This document shows positions 1 through 12,525 of a DNA stretch of 64,000 nucleotides, piece by piece. The translations under genes were made by a program, and so were the position numbers. The notes under the pieces were generated by a model. That model saw nothing but the letters and a program-made list of their open reading frames with translations. It was not told the DNA's origin and did not search any database. Within the stretch, counting starts at the first letter, position 1; each line of letters begins with the position of its first letter. This stretch comes from Zerene cesonia (Eukaryota > Arthropoda > Insecta > Lepidoptera > Pieridae). The stretch lies in the NCBI RefSeq assembly GCF_012273895.1, contig NC_052111.1, forward strand, positions 7,192,001 to 7,256,000. Reading direction: 5' to 3'.

Positions 1-1
1 A

Positions 2-2190
2 CCGCAAGAAGGTATGAAAGAAATTCAAGAACACGTTAGAAATGAAAGATTTAAAGTAGTTAAAATAGAAAGTACGGAACCATTCCGTCGTGGCAGGTGG
101 ATGTGCATGGATTATCTAGATCATACTACAACTCAACAGAATACTCCTATCACCTTAAATAATAACATAGACGTAACTGAGACAGGAACATTGCAAGCTC
201 CAGACAGTGGTGTTGTGATTAATGATAGCCAACATGATGATATGTGCAATGATCTGACAAGTAAAGGGCCTAAGGAACAAGTGAGTGTACCAGTGCAACA
301 AATAGACCAGAGTGTTCAGAAACAATTTCCTATGGCGTCCCCTGGTCAATCGTTGACACAACCAATTAATATAGTTCAACAGCAAATGCCTGTAAATCAA
401 TCAGTATCTGTGCAGTCCCCGCCGATGGAGATGCCTCAACAAATGACAAATCAGAATATGCAAACTAACCAGCAAGTTGGGCAGCAACATCCCCAGAGTA
501 TGACACATATCACCATGCAGAATACGCAGGGTCATCCTCAGCCCCCACAACAGCAACAAGTGCAACAAATTCCACAGAGCTTCCCGCAACACCAATTGCA
601 ACAAGTCATTGCACAGTCTCAGACTATGGCTATGCAGCAGATACCCATGCACCAACAAATGCCACAGCAAATGCAGCAAATTCCTAACCAACAAATGCAG
701 CAAATTAGCCAACATATTCCACAAGCACAGATCCCTAATATGCAAATTCAACAGCAAATACCACAAATGCAGGGTATTCCAAACCAGGGGCAAATGCCCC
801 AAGTTACTGCCCAACAGCCACAAATGCAACAAATTCAAATGCAGCCAATGCAAGGTCAGCCGAACCCGCAGCAAATTCACCAGATGCAACAGGCCCAGAT
901 TCCAAATATGGGACAGAGTCACCATATGCAAGGACAACAACCTATGGGCCCACCACAAGCTCAATTGCAACATTTGTCTAGTCAGGCCCAAATTCAAGCA
1001 TTACAAAATCAACAAATACCAAATCACATCCAGCAAATGCAAATTCCTACTCAGCTAACGGCTCCTAACCAACAGATTTCCCAAATGCAGCAACAAATGC
1101 ATCAAATATCTACTCAGCCACAGCAATCTGTTGTCGCTGGGATGCATCCACAAATGCAGCAACAAGGAATGCCTGTGCCACAACCTCAGTATAATCAAGC
1201 GGTTAACCAGCAGGCTAATCAATCAATGATAAGTGCTACTATGCCATCATCACAACAAACTATGGTACAGCCTCAACACAGTGTTCCTCAATATCACACT
1301 CAACAATCTCAGATGAGTCAACAGGGGCAGACATTGCCACAGGAGGTGCTGACAAATATAGTTACATCACAGCAAGGTGCCACTTTACCTTCCAATCTTC
1401 AACCGATGGTCACCCAACCGCAAGGATCAACTTTACCAGCGAATCTCCAAAGCTTAGCTAGCCAGCAGCAAGCTCCAGTGCACACAATGGCTGCTCAACA
1501 AGGAAATGTGCCACAAGGAAATATTCAATTAATGACAGGCGCTCCGCAAAACATACAGATGACCCTCGATGGAAATCAGCCCAGCATGCAGATGCCTGCT
1601 TCTGATCCTATATACATGCAACAAGCTGGTGTTGGTCAACAGTTGCCAACACATATGACTCAACCGCAAAACATTTTGCAACAGCAAGTGCCCGGGCAGG
1701 GGCAGATGGGAGGCGTACAATATGTTCCTAACCAAGCAGTGCCGCAGGTGTCTATGGCGCACCAGAACATTCCGATGTCTATGCAGCAAAGCATGCCCGT
1801 CGGAATGGGCGGCGGAGTGCACGCAAACGTGGTGCAATCGCAGACCAGCATGGGTCTGACATACGGTGGAGTTGTGCCGGTGATATCTCAGAGCAGCGTC
1901 GCCCCCGTGGAGTCGACGGTGTCGGGCACCAACTCGCCGGTGGTGTCGATGCCAGTCAGCTCGACCGCGTACGTACCTAGCGCGGCGCAGCCCGGCCACG
2001 ACAGCCAGGGCTTCGGCAGCCCCGTGAGTGCGGTAGTGTCGCACGCGATCAGTAGCGCAGTGATGAGCAATGTGAATGTGAATGCGTGTGATAGTGGTGC
2101 TCCGGATGTGACCTCGGATGGCATGCAGGCTGGCGACATCGGCGACGGTAAGGAGGACGCCCATCCGCCTCCAGCACCCGAGGATGAAAG
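2..2190 (+). CDS. bun: bunched (TSC22-domain protein), long isoform, large N-terminal exon, 5' partial
   Basis: The open frame runs from the window edge to a splice donor. The ATG at 14 has G at -3, but the frame stays open upstream (PQEG), so the true start may lie outside. Residues 11-36, counted from that ATG, hold RFKVVKIE and FRRGRWMCMDYLD, the block I recognise from long TSC22/Bunched isoforms. In Drosophila the long isoform BunA promotes growth with the partner Madm. Residues ~93-600 are Gln/Met/Pro-rich and low complexity. Residues ~600-725 are Ser/Val/Gly-rich and end in acidic, proline-rich PPPAPEDE. The exon ends in phase 2 (AG + 1 base). The TSC box and leucine zipper that mediate dimerisation must be in a later exon and are not in the window. 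Codon use shifts from CAA/ATG-rich and AT-rich to strongly GC-rich after ~1690. The family is confident. The exact start is not. Confidence 0.88.
290..1700 (+). repeat. Gln/Met/Pro-rich low-complexity coding repeat in bun
   Basis: Imperfect repetition of short units such as QMQQIP, QQIPQMQ and QQMQQI, encoded mainly by CAA, CAG, ATG and ATT/ATA codons. Codons are mixed rather than a pure CAG run, so it is not a simple triplet microsatellite. Such Q-rich tracts are typical of the extended N-terminus of long TSC22 proteins and are probably disordered. The opposite strand is open in long His/Leu-rich frames only because of this composition. Confidence 0.8.
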
Positions 2191-2196
2191 GTAAGA
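2188..2196 (+). other. splice donor of the bun long exon
   Basis: AAG|GTAAGA: the exon ends at 2190 and GT is at 2191-2192. It matches the consensus donor very well. Reading through gives AGG TAA, an immediate stop at 2192-2194. This explains why the open frame appears to end exactly at the intron start and supports a real exon boundary. Confidence 0.9.
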
Positions 2197-3708
2197 TTTT
2201 CACTATTGAACTGTCCTTACTTTTAGGGCACACATTCATTATTGCTTATTTCAGAGTAATATCTTATTCATATTAATCTCTGTGTAAATTTATGAAGATA
2301 ATACACACATTAAATAAATAGTTGGGGAGCTAACATACATTAATTACTTTGGATGTATTATTTAATATATAAATAAAAATAATAACATGGCTTCAGTTAC
2401 ATCAATTTAATTATAATAAAAATAGTAATTTGCCTGTCTATAAATGAGATAAAAATGAACAGCTTTATTTTTTTGGAATAAATTACAGAGTTTAAGATTA
2501 TTATCAATATTTTTCCTGTTAGACTAATAATGGCAGGGATAAGATAATATAACAAATAAATAACAATCATTGGTGACTTACAATAAATGTATTTCTTAAA
2601 TATACACTTTATTACTTTAAAGTTTAGATTAGAGAATAAATTAATGTTATTTTATAGTATTAGCCTTGTATTTTCTTTTGCTTATTATGGTTTTATCACT
2701 AATAATAATAATGTTTTGATAGCTTATATAATATTAAAAAAATTTGGGAGAAAAAGTAGATATTCTTCACTTTTGAAGGGCTTGTTATCAAGTCCTAAAT
2801 AAATCAAATGGCTATAATAGAAACGTGTTGAGTTTGTGGTACTATTTTATGTATAACGTGTCTAATAATGGTACATATTTGTCTGAACTTCGGCAGATAG
2901 TAACATAGAACAAGCTATGCTCTAAGCAACGAATCCCGCGTCTATTTGCGAAAATAGCCCGTCAGTAGACAAAGGTGATTGTTTTCTTTGCTTACGGCCG
3001 CGGCTCTTGCTGGCGAAAGGAATCCGACATCCCTTTGATGCTGTTTATTTGCGCTTCGTCCTGCTACATAAATAGGTGGTTGACACGTACGGTGCATGGT
3101 GCCCGGCGGTATGCCGGTGACTCACGCGCAACGCACCCAGCACAAACCGACCAAAAAGACTATACACACTTTTGCGTCTGTTTGTTACAACTATTTTATG
3201 CTTAGATCTTTCGTATCAGTAAGGTGTATAAAAATGTTCTATGATTAATTTTAATGCGTAATTTAATAAACATTATATCACAAGGTGGCAAAATGTGTTC
3301 ATAGAACATCTGTTCGTGAACACGACTTTTACAAGGGCGCGGGGCAATGCTTCATTAATAGCTTTTCTAAACTTATACGCAACCTCATTGGTTACTCATC
3401 ACTTATGTATGTTGAAACCTAGTTCCTTCTATATTCATGACACGGAGTCATTATACTAAAGAATCGAAGCAGGCGCCGGCGCAACGTCATTGGCGTCGTT
3501 CGTAATCGAGTCGAGAACGGAAGGCCGCGAAACTTGAGCTTGCCATTCGCTCTTGATCGATTCATATGCATCACAAATCATAGAAGTTTACGCTCGTATT
3601 GGTTAGCAAGGATTGGCCCACTATTGTGGCGTACGCAGTGGCTGAAATCCCTAATGAGCCCCTTACTTGAGATACCTAGTAGTTTTAAAAGCTGTGATTC
3701 ACTTCGCG
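2195..3708. other. start of intron, no gene seen
   Basis: An AT-rich stretch with an AATAAA at 2313-2318 followed by a GT-rich stretch (a possible cryptic poly(A) site if the intron is retained). Two GC-richer patches at about 2985-3150 and 3470-3560 contain many CpG and could be regulatory. The small open frames here have no recognisable protein features. Confidence 0.5.
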
Positions 3709-4708
3709 NNNNNNNNNNNNNNNNNNNNNNNNNNNNNNNNNNNNNNNNNNNNNNNNNNNNNNNNNNNNNNNNNNNNNNNNNNNNNNNNNNNNNNNNNNNN
3801 NNNNNNNNNNNNNNNNNNNNNNNNNNNNNNNNNNNNNNNNNNNNNNNNNNNNNNNNNNNNNNNNNNNNNNNNNNNNNNNNNNNNNNNNNNNNNNNNNNNN
3901 NNNNNNNNNNNNNNNNNNNNNNNNNNNNNNNNNNNNNNNNNNNNNNNNNNNNNNNNNNNNNNNNNNNNNNNNNNNNNNNNNNNNNNNNNNNNNNNNNNNN
4001 NNNNNNNNNNNNNNNNNNNNNNNNNNNNNNNNNNNNNNNNNNNNNNNNNNNNNNNNNNNNNNNNNNNNNNNNNNNNNNNNNNNNNNNNNNNNNNNNNNNN
4101 NNNNNNNNNNNNNNNNNNNNNNNNNNNNNNNNNNNNNNNNNNNNNNNNNNNNNNNNNNNNNNNNNNNNNNNNNNNNNNNNNNNNNNNNNNNNNNNNNNNN
4201 NNNNNNNNNNNNNNNNNNNNNNNNNNNNNNNNNNNNNNNNNNNNNNNNNNNNNNNNNNNNNNNNNNNNNNNNNNNNNNNNNNNNNNNNNNNNNNNNNNNN
4301 NNNNNNNNNNNNNNNNNNNNNNNNNNNNNNNNNNNNNNNNNNNNNNNNNNNNNNNNNNNNNNNNNNNNNNNNNNNNNNNNNNNNNNNNNNNNNNNNNNNN
4401 NNNNNNNNNNNNNNNNNNNNNNNNNNNNNNNNNNNNNNNNNNNNNNNNNNNNNNNNNNNNNNNNNNNNNNNNNNNNNNNNNNNNNNNNNNNNNNNNNNNN
4501 NNNNNNNNNNNNNNNNNNNNNNNNNNNNNNNNNNNNNNNNNNNNNNNNNNNNNNNNNNNNNNNNNNNNNNNNNNNNNNNNNNNNNNNNNNNNNNNNNNNN
4601 NNNNNNNNNNNNNNNNNNNNNNNNNNNNNNNNNNNNNNNNNNNNNNNNNNNNNNNNNNNNNNNNNNNNNNNNNNNNNNNNNNNNNNNNNNNNNNNNNNNN
4701 NNNNNNNN
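3709..4708. other. assembly gap, exactly 1000 N
   Basis: An unbroken run of 1000 N, a scaffold gap of probably nominal length. The true distance and content are unknown. Open frames crossing it are artefacts of untranslated N codons. Confidence 0.99.
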
Positions 4709-7700
4709 CAACGAAAACTGTGACACGAGAATTTTATATATATAGATATATATATAAATGTATCATTTCGTAGGCACATAAAACATTGATTGATAAAATT
4801 GTTCAAATCCTCATTTAATTTAGATTGATGTAGGTACGACGCAGTTGATTAATAAAGCGCTAGGATTGCGTATTATTTTTATCTGACCGTTTGTGCAAGT
4901 CGTTGGCGTGTTATATTGGTGAAAATGGATGCAATGTCGGTTGCGTTGATAAAATTGTCTGTTAATCGCTTGCTCTATGTTTTTCACGCGAATTGCATTT
5001 TTCAGTTGCTATTTATGAAACATCGCGGTCGACACTCGTAATTTTAAAACAATGGCGGGTAAATAGCTAGAACATTATTCAATTATCACGAATAGCTAGC
5101 TAGCAAATAAAGACTTTTAAGTGAAAATAATTAATTCACTTTTATATAATAAGGCCAATTTTTATAATGATTATTTTTTGAATTGAATTAACGGTAGCAA
5201 ATAAAAATATTCACAGTTAGTAGCGTATCTATTTATAAAGTAGATGTTATCTTTTAAAAATAAGGGCGCTAGCGTAATATTTATAACGTGTTGATTTAAT
5301 GATATAGTTTAAGTTTGTTGTCAAACAAAATGCTATAGGCCGGCGGTGCGTGACGGGGCGGCGCCGCACAAGGACGACTTGGGAAAAAAACTTCCAAGAT
5401 TATGTCGCGTCATCGATAATGATTTTGTTCTAGGTGTGAAGACTATTTAACAAACAATAAACAAATACATACGGTGCATAATGTTGTGCTGCGTAGATTT
5501 AGATTAGGGCTGTGCTAAAATGTTACATAATATGTAATTGCATGTAAGTACCACTTTTCGATATACCAACGTGATTATGGGAGATTTGTTTATGTTATTA
5601 TAAAGTAGTGTACATACTTCACAGAGTACCTATGGATTCAAAAGTGCATATTTCAGAAGATGTTCAAAAATATCAACATGCGCCGTTTCACAGTTTATGA
5701 ATCGCATATTATTGATATGTAATATAATAGTATAATGTGCATATAACCGCGCGTAAAGGTAGTAATATTAAACACGTGGATAAACTTAAGATTTTACTGC
5801 GCAATCATATTGGAATAAAATGTAGTTGTTTTGTTTGACCATTCCTATGCAAAATATAATATGTATTTGGGAGCAAAACCGATAACGTATTAAAAGTAGT
5901 TAATTAAAACAATTTTATAACATTCGTCAGTTATTCTGTACAAAATAACCACAAATATCTTAGGCGCTATTAAATTATTGTTAAGCAATTAGTAAAATGA
6001 CAGAACGGTAATTGGGCAAAACATGTCGAAATGATTTATTTAGTTTAACGCTATTCAATATTTACGTGCAGTTTCGTGCAAATAATTATCTCGTTTAAAC
6101 ATCGATATATACTGAAGGATCTCGTGCATTCCAAGAATTATTCCACGCCACTAATTAGATTTGGCCTTCTCTCATTATCTGCGTCTTAATATATACGAAA
6201 ATGTGCCTCGATTTAATACTTCAAACGTCCTATACGTGTGTAGCTATAGTTTTGATTGTGTGTTTAGAAACTAACATATTATAATACGCAAGAATATTCT
6301 TGTGTGCTAGATGCTTATTAAAAAGTGTTATCATGACTCATATCAATTAAAGACGTCGCATTACGAAAAAGCTTTTGTAATTCACTATCTGAAACTGATC
6401 TAAGATAAACAGCTATTAGAACTACTGTCCAAACCAATTGATATTGCGTTATGCGTATCAATAAGTCAATATCTCAGTTCGTTAACTGATAACCGAAATC
6501 TCGTATCAGGCACTGTACTGAGCGTATTACGTGTCTCAATATATAATTTTAACTTTACTCATTAGCCGAAGGGTGGATACAAATATATGGCCTAATAATA
6601 ACTCGGCATATTATAAATAATCGCGCGAGTTTATACGATAACGTAATGCATGTTATCAACAGGCTCGTCTTGGTCCAGGAATATGACTGTAGGTTCATTA
6701 ATCCTATAATAGTGCAGTCATAATAAGCATAACAAAAGCCGCATTGGGAACAGTGCAACGTATTGACCTCCGTGCGAGCGATATTTCTAATTATATCCTT
6801 TATCGCTCTTTGTTTGAAACGCGTTAAACGCACTTAGCAATCGGATTCTGCTGATATGTTTTGTAATACGGTACGTGTACGTTACAGGTGCTACAGTTCG
6901 ACTTGGACTTTGGTACCGAAAATATTACTAAACGAATAGCTTTAGTGGATAGTAGTTGTGTTGAGGTAAAAAAGTGTGACAATGTAATTCTGTTGGTCGG
7001 TAGTAGTTAATCGCATCAACGAACCACAGTTAATATATAATTGTTCCTATGTTACATACAGCTAATCAGACGAAGCTCGCCCAATTATATTTAATTGCCC
7101 GATATGGTTGTTAAATAAGCATGTACACTGAAATATTTCAAGCGCTCACAACTTTGCACCAAGGATTACTGAAAATTTATAGCAACAATGAGGAATTTTG
7201 CGTCGCGCATTTGTTATAAGTTAAACTAAACTTAATATTTAATGCATCCATTTCTATTTAAAGTGTCATACAGTTATTATGAGAGAATATAATAAGCATA
7301 CAATAATAACCTTGGAATTAGCAACAAAGTTATCTATGCAGGCGCCTACAATTTCTATGAAGCCGTACGCGCAATCTCTTTATTTTATTATTACGATATA
7401 ACCATGCATATGATAAGTAAATATTATGCTTTTATATCCATAAAGGAACAAGAATCCCCGATAAAGCTAGAAGGTATAAACCTACATAGAAACTTATATG
7501 TATGATTATACAAACTTTGATTGAAAATGAATGATTGAAAAATGATATTAAGGCAATGTTACTTCGTTTGTTGCTTGAATTGTATCTATATTAATACATA
7601 AAAATTCAAAAAGATATATTGTGTAGATATAAGTTATAAAATAATAATAATACTTAATAATTTCATATAATATTTAATACCTATAATATTTGGTTTAGAG

Positions 7701-7744
7701 AAAATAATGATTACCTGTATTATTAGAAATTTATTAATTTTATT
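4709..7744. other. intronic sequence, no gene seen
   Basis: AT-rich, with stop codons frequent in all frames. The only compositional outlier is a short GC-rich patch at about 5338-5375 (GCCGGCGGTGCGTGACGGGG and the bases after it), followed by GGGAAAAAAACTTCC, an imperfect inverted GGAA/TTCC. A GCTAGCTAGC palindrome sits near 5094. Nothing else stands out. Confidence 0.5.
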
Positions 7745-8070
7745 GTGGTAGTCGAGCACGCTTCGGCACGAATTGGGCCAGCTCGCACCGGGGAAGTACC
7801 ACACCCCCACAGAAAACCGGCGTGAAATAGTGGCATGCCACTGTGTTTCGTACGGTGAGTGGGGGAGCCGGAGGCCCGTTTCCTTTTCCTCACCCATCCC
7901 AGTCTATTCCTTCTTTCCAGTCTTTAATCCTTTCCTTTTCTCTCCATAAAAGCCGGCAGCACATTCGTAGGGGCACTACCTTTGCGAATGTTCATGGGCG
8001 GTGGTGATCGCTTACCACCAGGCGAACCACAAGCTCAGTTGCCCGCTATGACATAAAAAAAAAAAAAAAA
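7745..8070 (+). mobile_element. SINE-like lepidopteran retroposon, copy 1, with poly(A) tail
   Basis: It starts GTGGTAGTCGAGCACGCTTC, is GC-rich compared with the flanks, has a CCTTTCC-type pyrimidine-rich middle, then GGCGGTGGTGATCGCTTACC and CCAGGCGAACCACAAGCTC. It ends in CATA plus 16 A (8055-8070). The same 5' and 3' ends recur at 56650-56812, which shows that it is dispersed. I recognise this end sequence as a common lepidopteran repeat, but I cannot name the family with certainty. No clear target-site duplication was found. Minus-strand open frames over it are not genes. Confidence 0.8.
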
Positions 8071-8191
8071 TTAAAAGTAATAATATACCTAATGAATATA
8101 CAAAATATTCCAAAAACGATAACAATATTCGAAATTAAATAAACTTATTGTACTTCAGTAACTCTTTTATATCTATAGGTAGAGGTAGATA

Positions 8192-8278
8192 TCTGGTATG
8201 TGTAGTGTCGAAGAAATAGGCTTTGAGTCGAATTTACCCCAGGGCATCACTCGATAGGGGTAAACACTACATGCCAGA
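8192..8278. repeat. interrupted inverted repeat (stem-loop)
   Basis: The left arm TCTGGTATGTGTAGTG (8192-8207) plus TTTACCCC (8233-8240) matches the reverse complement of the right arm at 8257-8278 (GGGGTAAA..CACTAC..GCCAGA). The left arm carries an extra ~25 nt. It lies 120 bp after the SINE-like element. It could be a folded transcript or a mobile-element remnant. Confidence 0.6.
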
Positions 8279-10377
8279 CAGTATACAATGTCGCACGAGG
8301 TAATATAATACATGCAGCAAAGTGGAAAGCGTAGGAGGCTGATAAGGAACGGACGCAGTTCAGTTCTAGTTTACTATCGACATAGAATTAAGTGTTGCTT
8401 GAAAAGCGATAAGTTCGTTGAACTTACAGTGCAGGATGAAATGTCCATAGAATACAGTTTGCAACTTGCAAAAGCGTTCAACTCGCTTCGCTTTCTATCC
8501 TAAGAACTATAAGTACATTCGCGCATCGTCCGTAAGGAATGTTAAAACAAGGCGAGTGACGTAGAAGCCATAGGAACCGCGATGTGGTGTATTATGTGAC
8601 GCATGGTGCAGTCGCGTCCGCTACGCCAATAGAATGCAATTGTAATTCTGGCGTCACCAGAACGAATCGACGGACGCTGCCGCTGCCTTGTCGGAAACGT
8701 CTCCAGAATGGCACACTGCCAGTCCTAATGAACGCGTCTTTTCAGCAGTTATTACGACACAATTGCTATGAAATTACGTATTTGTTCTTAATGGACCAGA
8801 TCTGTTTAATATGCTGGAATTATCTCTGCATCTAACCGATCTAATCTAGATAAAACAAAATAGATTTCGCGGAATGGTAATGACTGCCAATAGACGTGGG
8901 AATGTAGGAAATATTTTAAATCCGTTGCATTTTCTTGGGGATTAGCAATTCAAATGCAATGTTTATTAGTGGTTCGCACGCGGTCTAAAGGAAAGCAATA
9001 AATTCGTCGATAAGACGGATAAATTGCGTGGCGTGCATTGCTCTCGTGAGCTTTATGGATTTGAAGTGTCTGCATGGTGTCCAAACAATGTTCGTTCCGC
9101 GACAGTACCTGTGTGACCCACTAGCGCGAGGCTGCGATTGCTTTCCCGGCGATGAGCCAAGTTCATTGGCACCAGTCGGCAGCCGCGCACCCCACCTCTC
9201 CGCCTACCGGCCAAGCCTAAAAACTGACACGATATTATTCTCAGCAAATAGAAAGTAGTTAGCTCAGCTATTTACGTCTATTTTTAGCAGCCGTACTTCG
9301 AGAGTGATTGCCGATTCCGATAAATCATTTTATTATATAGACATTACATAAAAAGCTGAGTAAAAGTGCACAGATAGCTACGAATTTGAAAATTTAATCA
9401 ATACAGTGGTTTCGATATCATTCGCTGCTATCGGTTTTCGCCCACACATTCATTTGCTTTATGATATACGGTGTGATGAATTCGCTGCCAAAATATGAGC
9501 TGCTGTTAGCCAATGCTATAATTTCAGCGAAATTGGAAAAAAATATGTTAAAGGTAGGTTGTTCTAGATTTATGTAGTACACGTTGATCGATTGTGTGAC
9601 AGACGCTATTGATTAATGTGATGCCGAATCTTATTATCCGGTTGGTTAGACGCGATCTGAACTTATTTGCAATCAATGAACATTTACATAAACCGCCGAG
9701 CCATCGGATGCCGCTTTGGCCTCGCGCATGCAAAATGTGCATTACGAATTTACATCTGACACGGTTCCATGCCCATTCTGATTTTAATGCATACTCCACG
9801 GTGAGAAATACTCCCAATTCATACCATAAAATTTATTACCCGGGAATAACCGACGTTTAAATTAAGCCTAGCCTGCGGTAATCCGCAGAACGGAGCGTGC
9901 GTAAGAACTTTGTACATTTGTTTTCATGTACATATTTTCTAAAGAACGCATGGAGAAAAATAATTATGAATGGAACAGTTAGCACCACATAAACTAAAAT
10001 TTAATTAAGTAATGTCTTGTTATTTTTAAAGGTAACACTATTATCACGCTTCATTCAAATTGAGCAACTTCTGTACTATATAAGTTAATATTATATATAT
10101 AAAGTTAATTAGGTTTCTGCTTACGCGCATAAATTAGATTGACTATAATAAACTGTCTAAGAAATATTGGCTTTAAGCGTGAAAGTTTTGTCCATCATTA
10201 AGTAAATACGAAACGTGGTAGGTAGGTACCGTCTAACTATACCACTCGTGTCTATGCCAGGAAGTAGGTAAATCTAGTTGAATGCTTAAGTCAATTAGAA
10301 GAAATGAGCTGGCACGCGAGGCCTATATTTATATCGTCAGTACTTTCATCGATTAACTGGCGAATCTTAGACGCAAG

Positions 10378-10388
10378 CAAGGTCACGG
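10378..10388 (-). promoter_or_regulatory. nuclear-receptor-like site CAAGGTCACGG
   Basis: It contains CAAGGTCA, which fits the FTZ-F1/ERR extended half-site (YCAAGGYCR) except at its first base. The same 11-mer occurs at 37684-37694 and, on the other strand, at 50569-50579. It ends 4 nt before the E-box palindrome at 10392. Binding is inferred from the motif only. Confidence 0.35.
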
Positions 10389-10391
10389 TAC

Positions 10392-10414
10392 AGCACCTGG
10401 TAGTACCAGGTGCT
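10392..10414. repeat. perfect 23-nt palindrome with two CACCTG E-boxes
   Basis: 11-bp arms (AGCACCTGGTA and its exact reverse complement) around a single central G at 10403. Each arm holds CACCTG/CAGGTG, the core bound by Snail/Zeb-type zinc fingers and some bHLH factors. It may act as a paired site or simply be a small hairpin. Confidence 0.8.
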
Positions 10415-12507
10415 TGCTCATTTCTTCAGTGTATTTTATATTGATTGAACAACTTGTAAACAAAAGCGTACGCAGTACACTACAGTATTGAAAGGTACCT
10501 ATTGAGGTATGGGATCGTTATTTTAATGAAAAATCTTTTCTCTTATGTAACGAATGATTATGATGTGCAATTCTCATCCCATAGTTTTTGTCTTTTTTCT
10601 GCTTCTTTGTAGTTAAAATGGATAGAATGGTTGCTTTTACATGTTTTATTCGCTAGAATTATTTATGATACTTTTTATTGAACCATAAACGAATAGATTG
10701 TTTAATTATAAATGGTCGGCTGGCCAAAAATAATGTACACACAACAGTTTCGAATATTTATCATTTTTATAGTTGTTAATTTGATCGTGGTTTCTTCCAA
10801 TTAACGCAAAATTCAATATCAGTAACCTTAAAAGCAATAAAAAGAAACAAGCACAAAATGTAACAACCGACACTCCCGTATAAAGTGCTTAATTAGCAGC
10901 TTTCGTTTTCTGATTCTTAAAGGTTATTGCAACTATTGATATGAGAGAAAAGTCGTGTAGTGACTAGGTATGTTTCTCAGTAAACTGTTATGGTTGATTT
11001 CACATTCCCCTGGACTATAATTCTTTTCAACAATTTATTGACTTGTTCCATAATTGTGCTGCATATATACATAATGTTTGATGCAACTGGCTCTTTATGT
11101 GTTACTTGTATATGAAAGGCACTTATTTCTAACTTGCGGTCCGCCCCAGGTTCTCCGTGGTACATATACCTATTACCTTTGTCAATGCCTATAGCACTCG
11201 GGTATCACGTACATAACGAACAGTCAGGTCCAGTAGTATCTAAGATTAGCGCGTTCAGCATCTTCAGTTTTGAATAATTATAGTATACAAGTATAGATAT
11301 TAATATAAAACAGTTCAGTGCACAAGCGTACCTACATACATTGTAACTTGACTCGTTACGTTGCTCGAATAGGCTATAAAAATATTTACACATTTAATAC
11401 AATCATTCACAAGTATCGATTCGACTTATTAGGCACGCCGGCGATTTATCGCGACCGTTAACTTTTATTTCATTTTCATCGAGCTACAAGAGTGTAAAAC
11501 GCTTAAGCGATAAGCTGCTGTCAAACAATTTTCGGTAACTCCTTATTTGGCGTATTTATGTAGCTTGGTGTAATTATTTTATTTCAACTTCACTTTTACT
11601 GATTCGTACAAAAGTTATGTATATTGAAAGTGTAGCCTTTTATATATGTGCGGCGTTTATGTAATTAACACAGTAACTTTTAATATATGTACTTGAGCGC
11701 TTAATTTCTAGAGATTAATTACTTTAAACTGATTTTAAACGCGATTTATTCATAAGATATATTATTTATTCCGACGCCAATTTTCCGCCGATTTTTTTTA
11801 TATTTCCGAACCCTTTATAGTGAGCGTGATCACGGGGATGTGAAATTAAAAAAAATGACAATTAGAAACCCTTCGAAAGACTTAAGTTTGTCAATGTATA
11901 ATACTCGCGTTAAATCAAACAGAAGATTGCTTCATTTCTATTATGTCTACATATATCTATATCATTTATGTAGGTGATACAGTATAGGCGATTCTTACAA
12001 TAGTGCACAATGAATAGAATTAGAATCACTCTCACCGGCCTCATTGTCTAGTCCGTGCGAAGTCAGTCACTGTAATTTCCTGTCCGAATTTTCTAACCCA
12101 CGCTGACGTGTAACTGACGGGTCATTTATCTTGGATTAGAGTTTTTTGTCCCGTATTAAACTTAGATCGCATTCACTGTAGTGTTTTGTGTTCCTTGCTC
12201 TGGTAGTTTCTTTTTGATTGCTCACTCGTATGACCTCAATGGAAAGTGTTTTTTTTTCTAGCGACTGGTAGTCGAATCACATATGTACTCGGAAGCCTTC
12301 ACCGACGGGCTAAATATGAATCTTGATTGATATATTTATGAATAGTTAGTTGCCAGTGGGTAGGTAGATATAACATGTACTAATTTATAATAAAATAAAA
12401 TTTCAAGGGATTCTTTGGTGGATCGATTCATGAAATTTACAAAAAAAAATCTCTCCCAAAACAGACTTTAAATTATAATTGAGAAAAAATGATTCACATA
12501 AATGATT

Positions 12508-12525
12508 TTTCCTTTGCAAAGGAAA
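12508..12525. repeat. perfect 18-bp palindrome TTTCCTTTGCAAAGGAAA
   Basis: An exact self-complementary sequence with no spacer. The centre is TTTGCAAA. No gene context beyond the intron. Confidence 0.8.

Noticed and set aside
401..997. 198-codon minus-strand Leu/His-rich frame and other antisense frames over 155-2239
   Set aside because: They are mirror frames of the Q/M-rich bun exon. Composition follows from CAA/CAG/ATG codons read backwards.
3534..4806. Open frames of 368-403 codons on both strands
   Set aside because: They consist almost entirely of N codons from the assembly gap.
9028..9258. Overlapping open frames on both strands in a GC-richer patch
   Set aside because: Neither peptide looks like a known family and no splice sites frame it. 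May be a conserved non-coding element instead.
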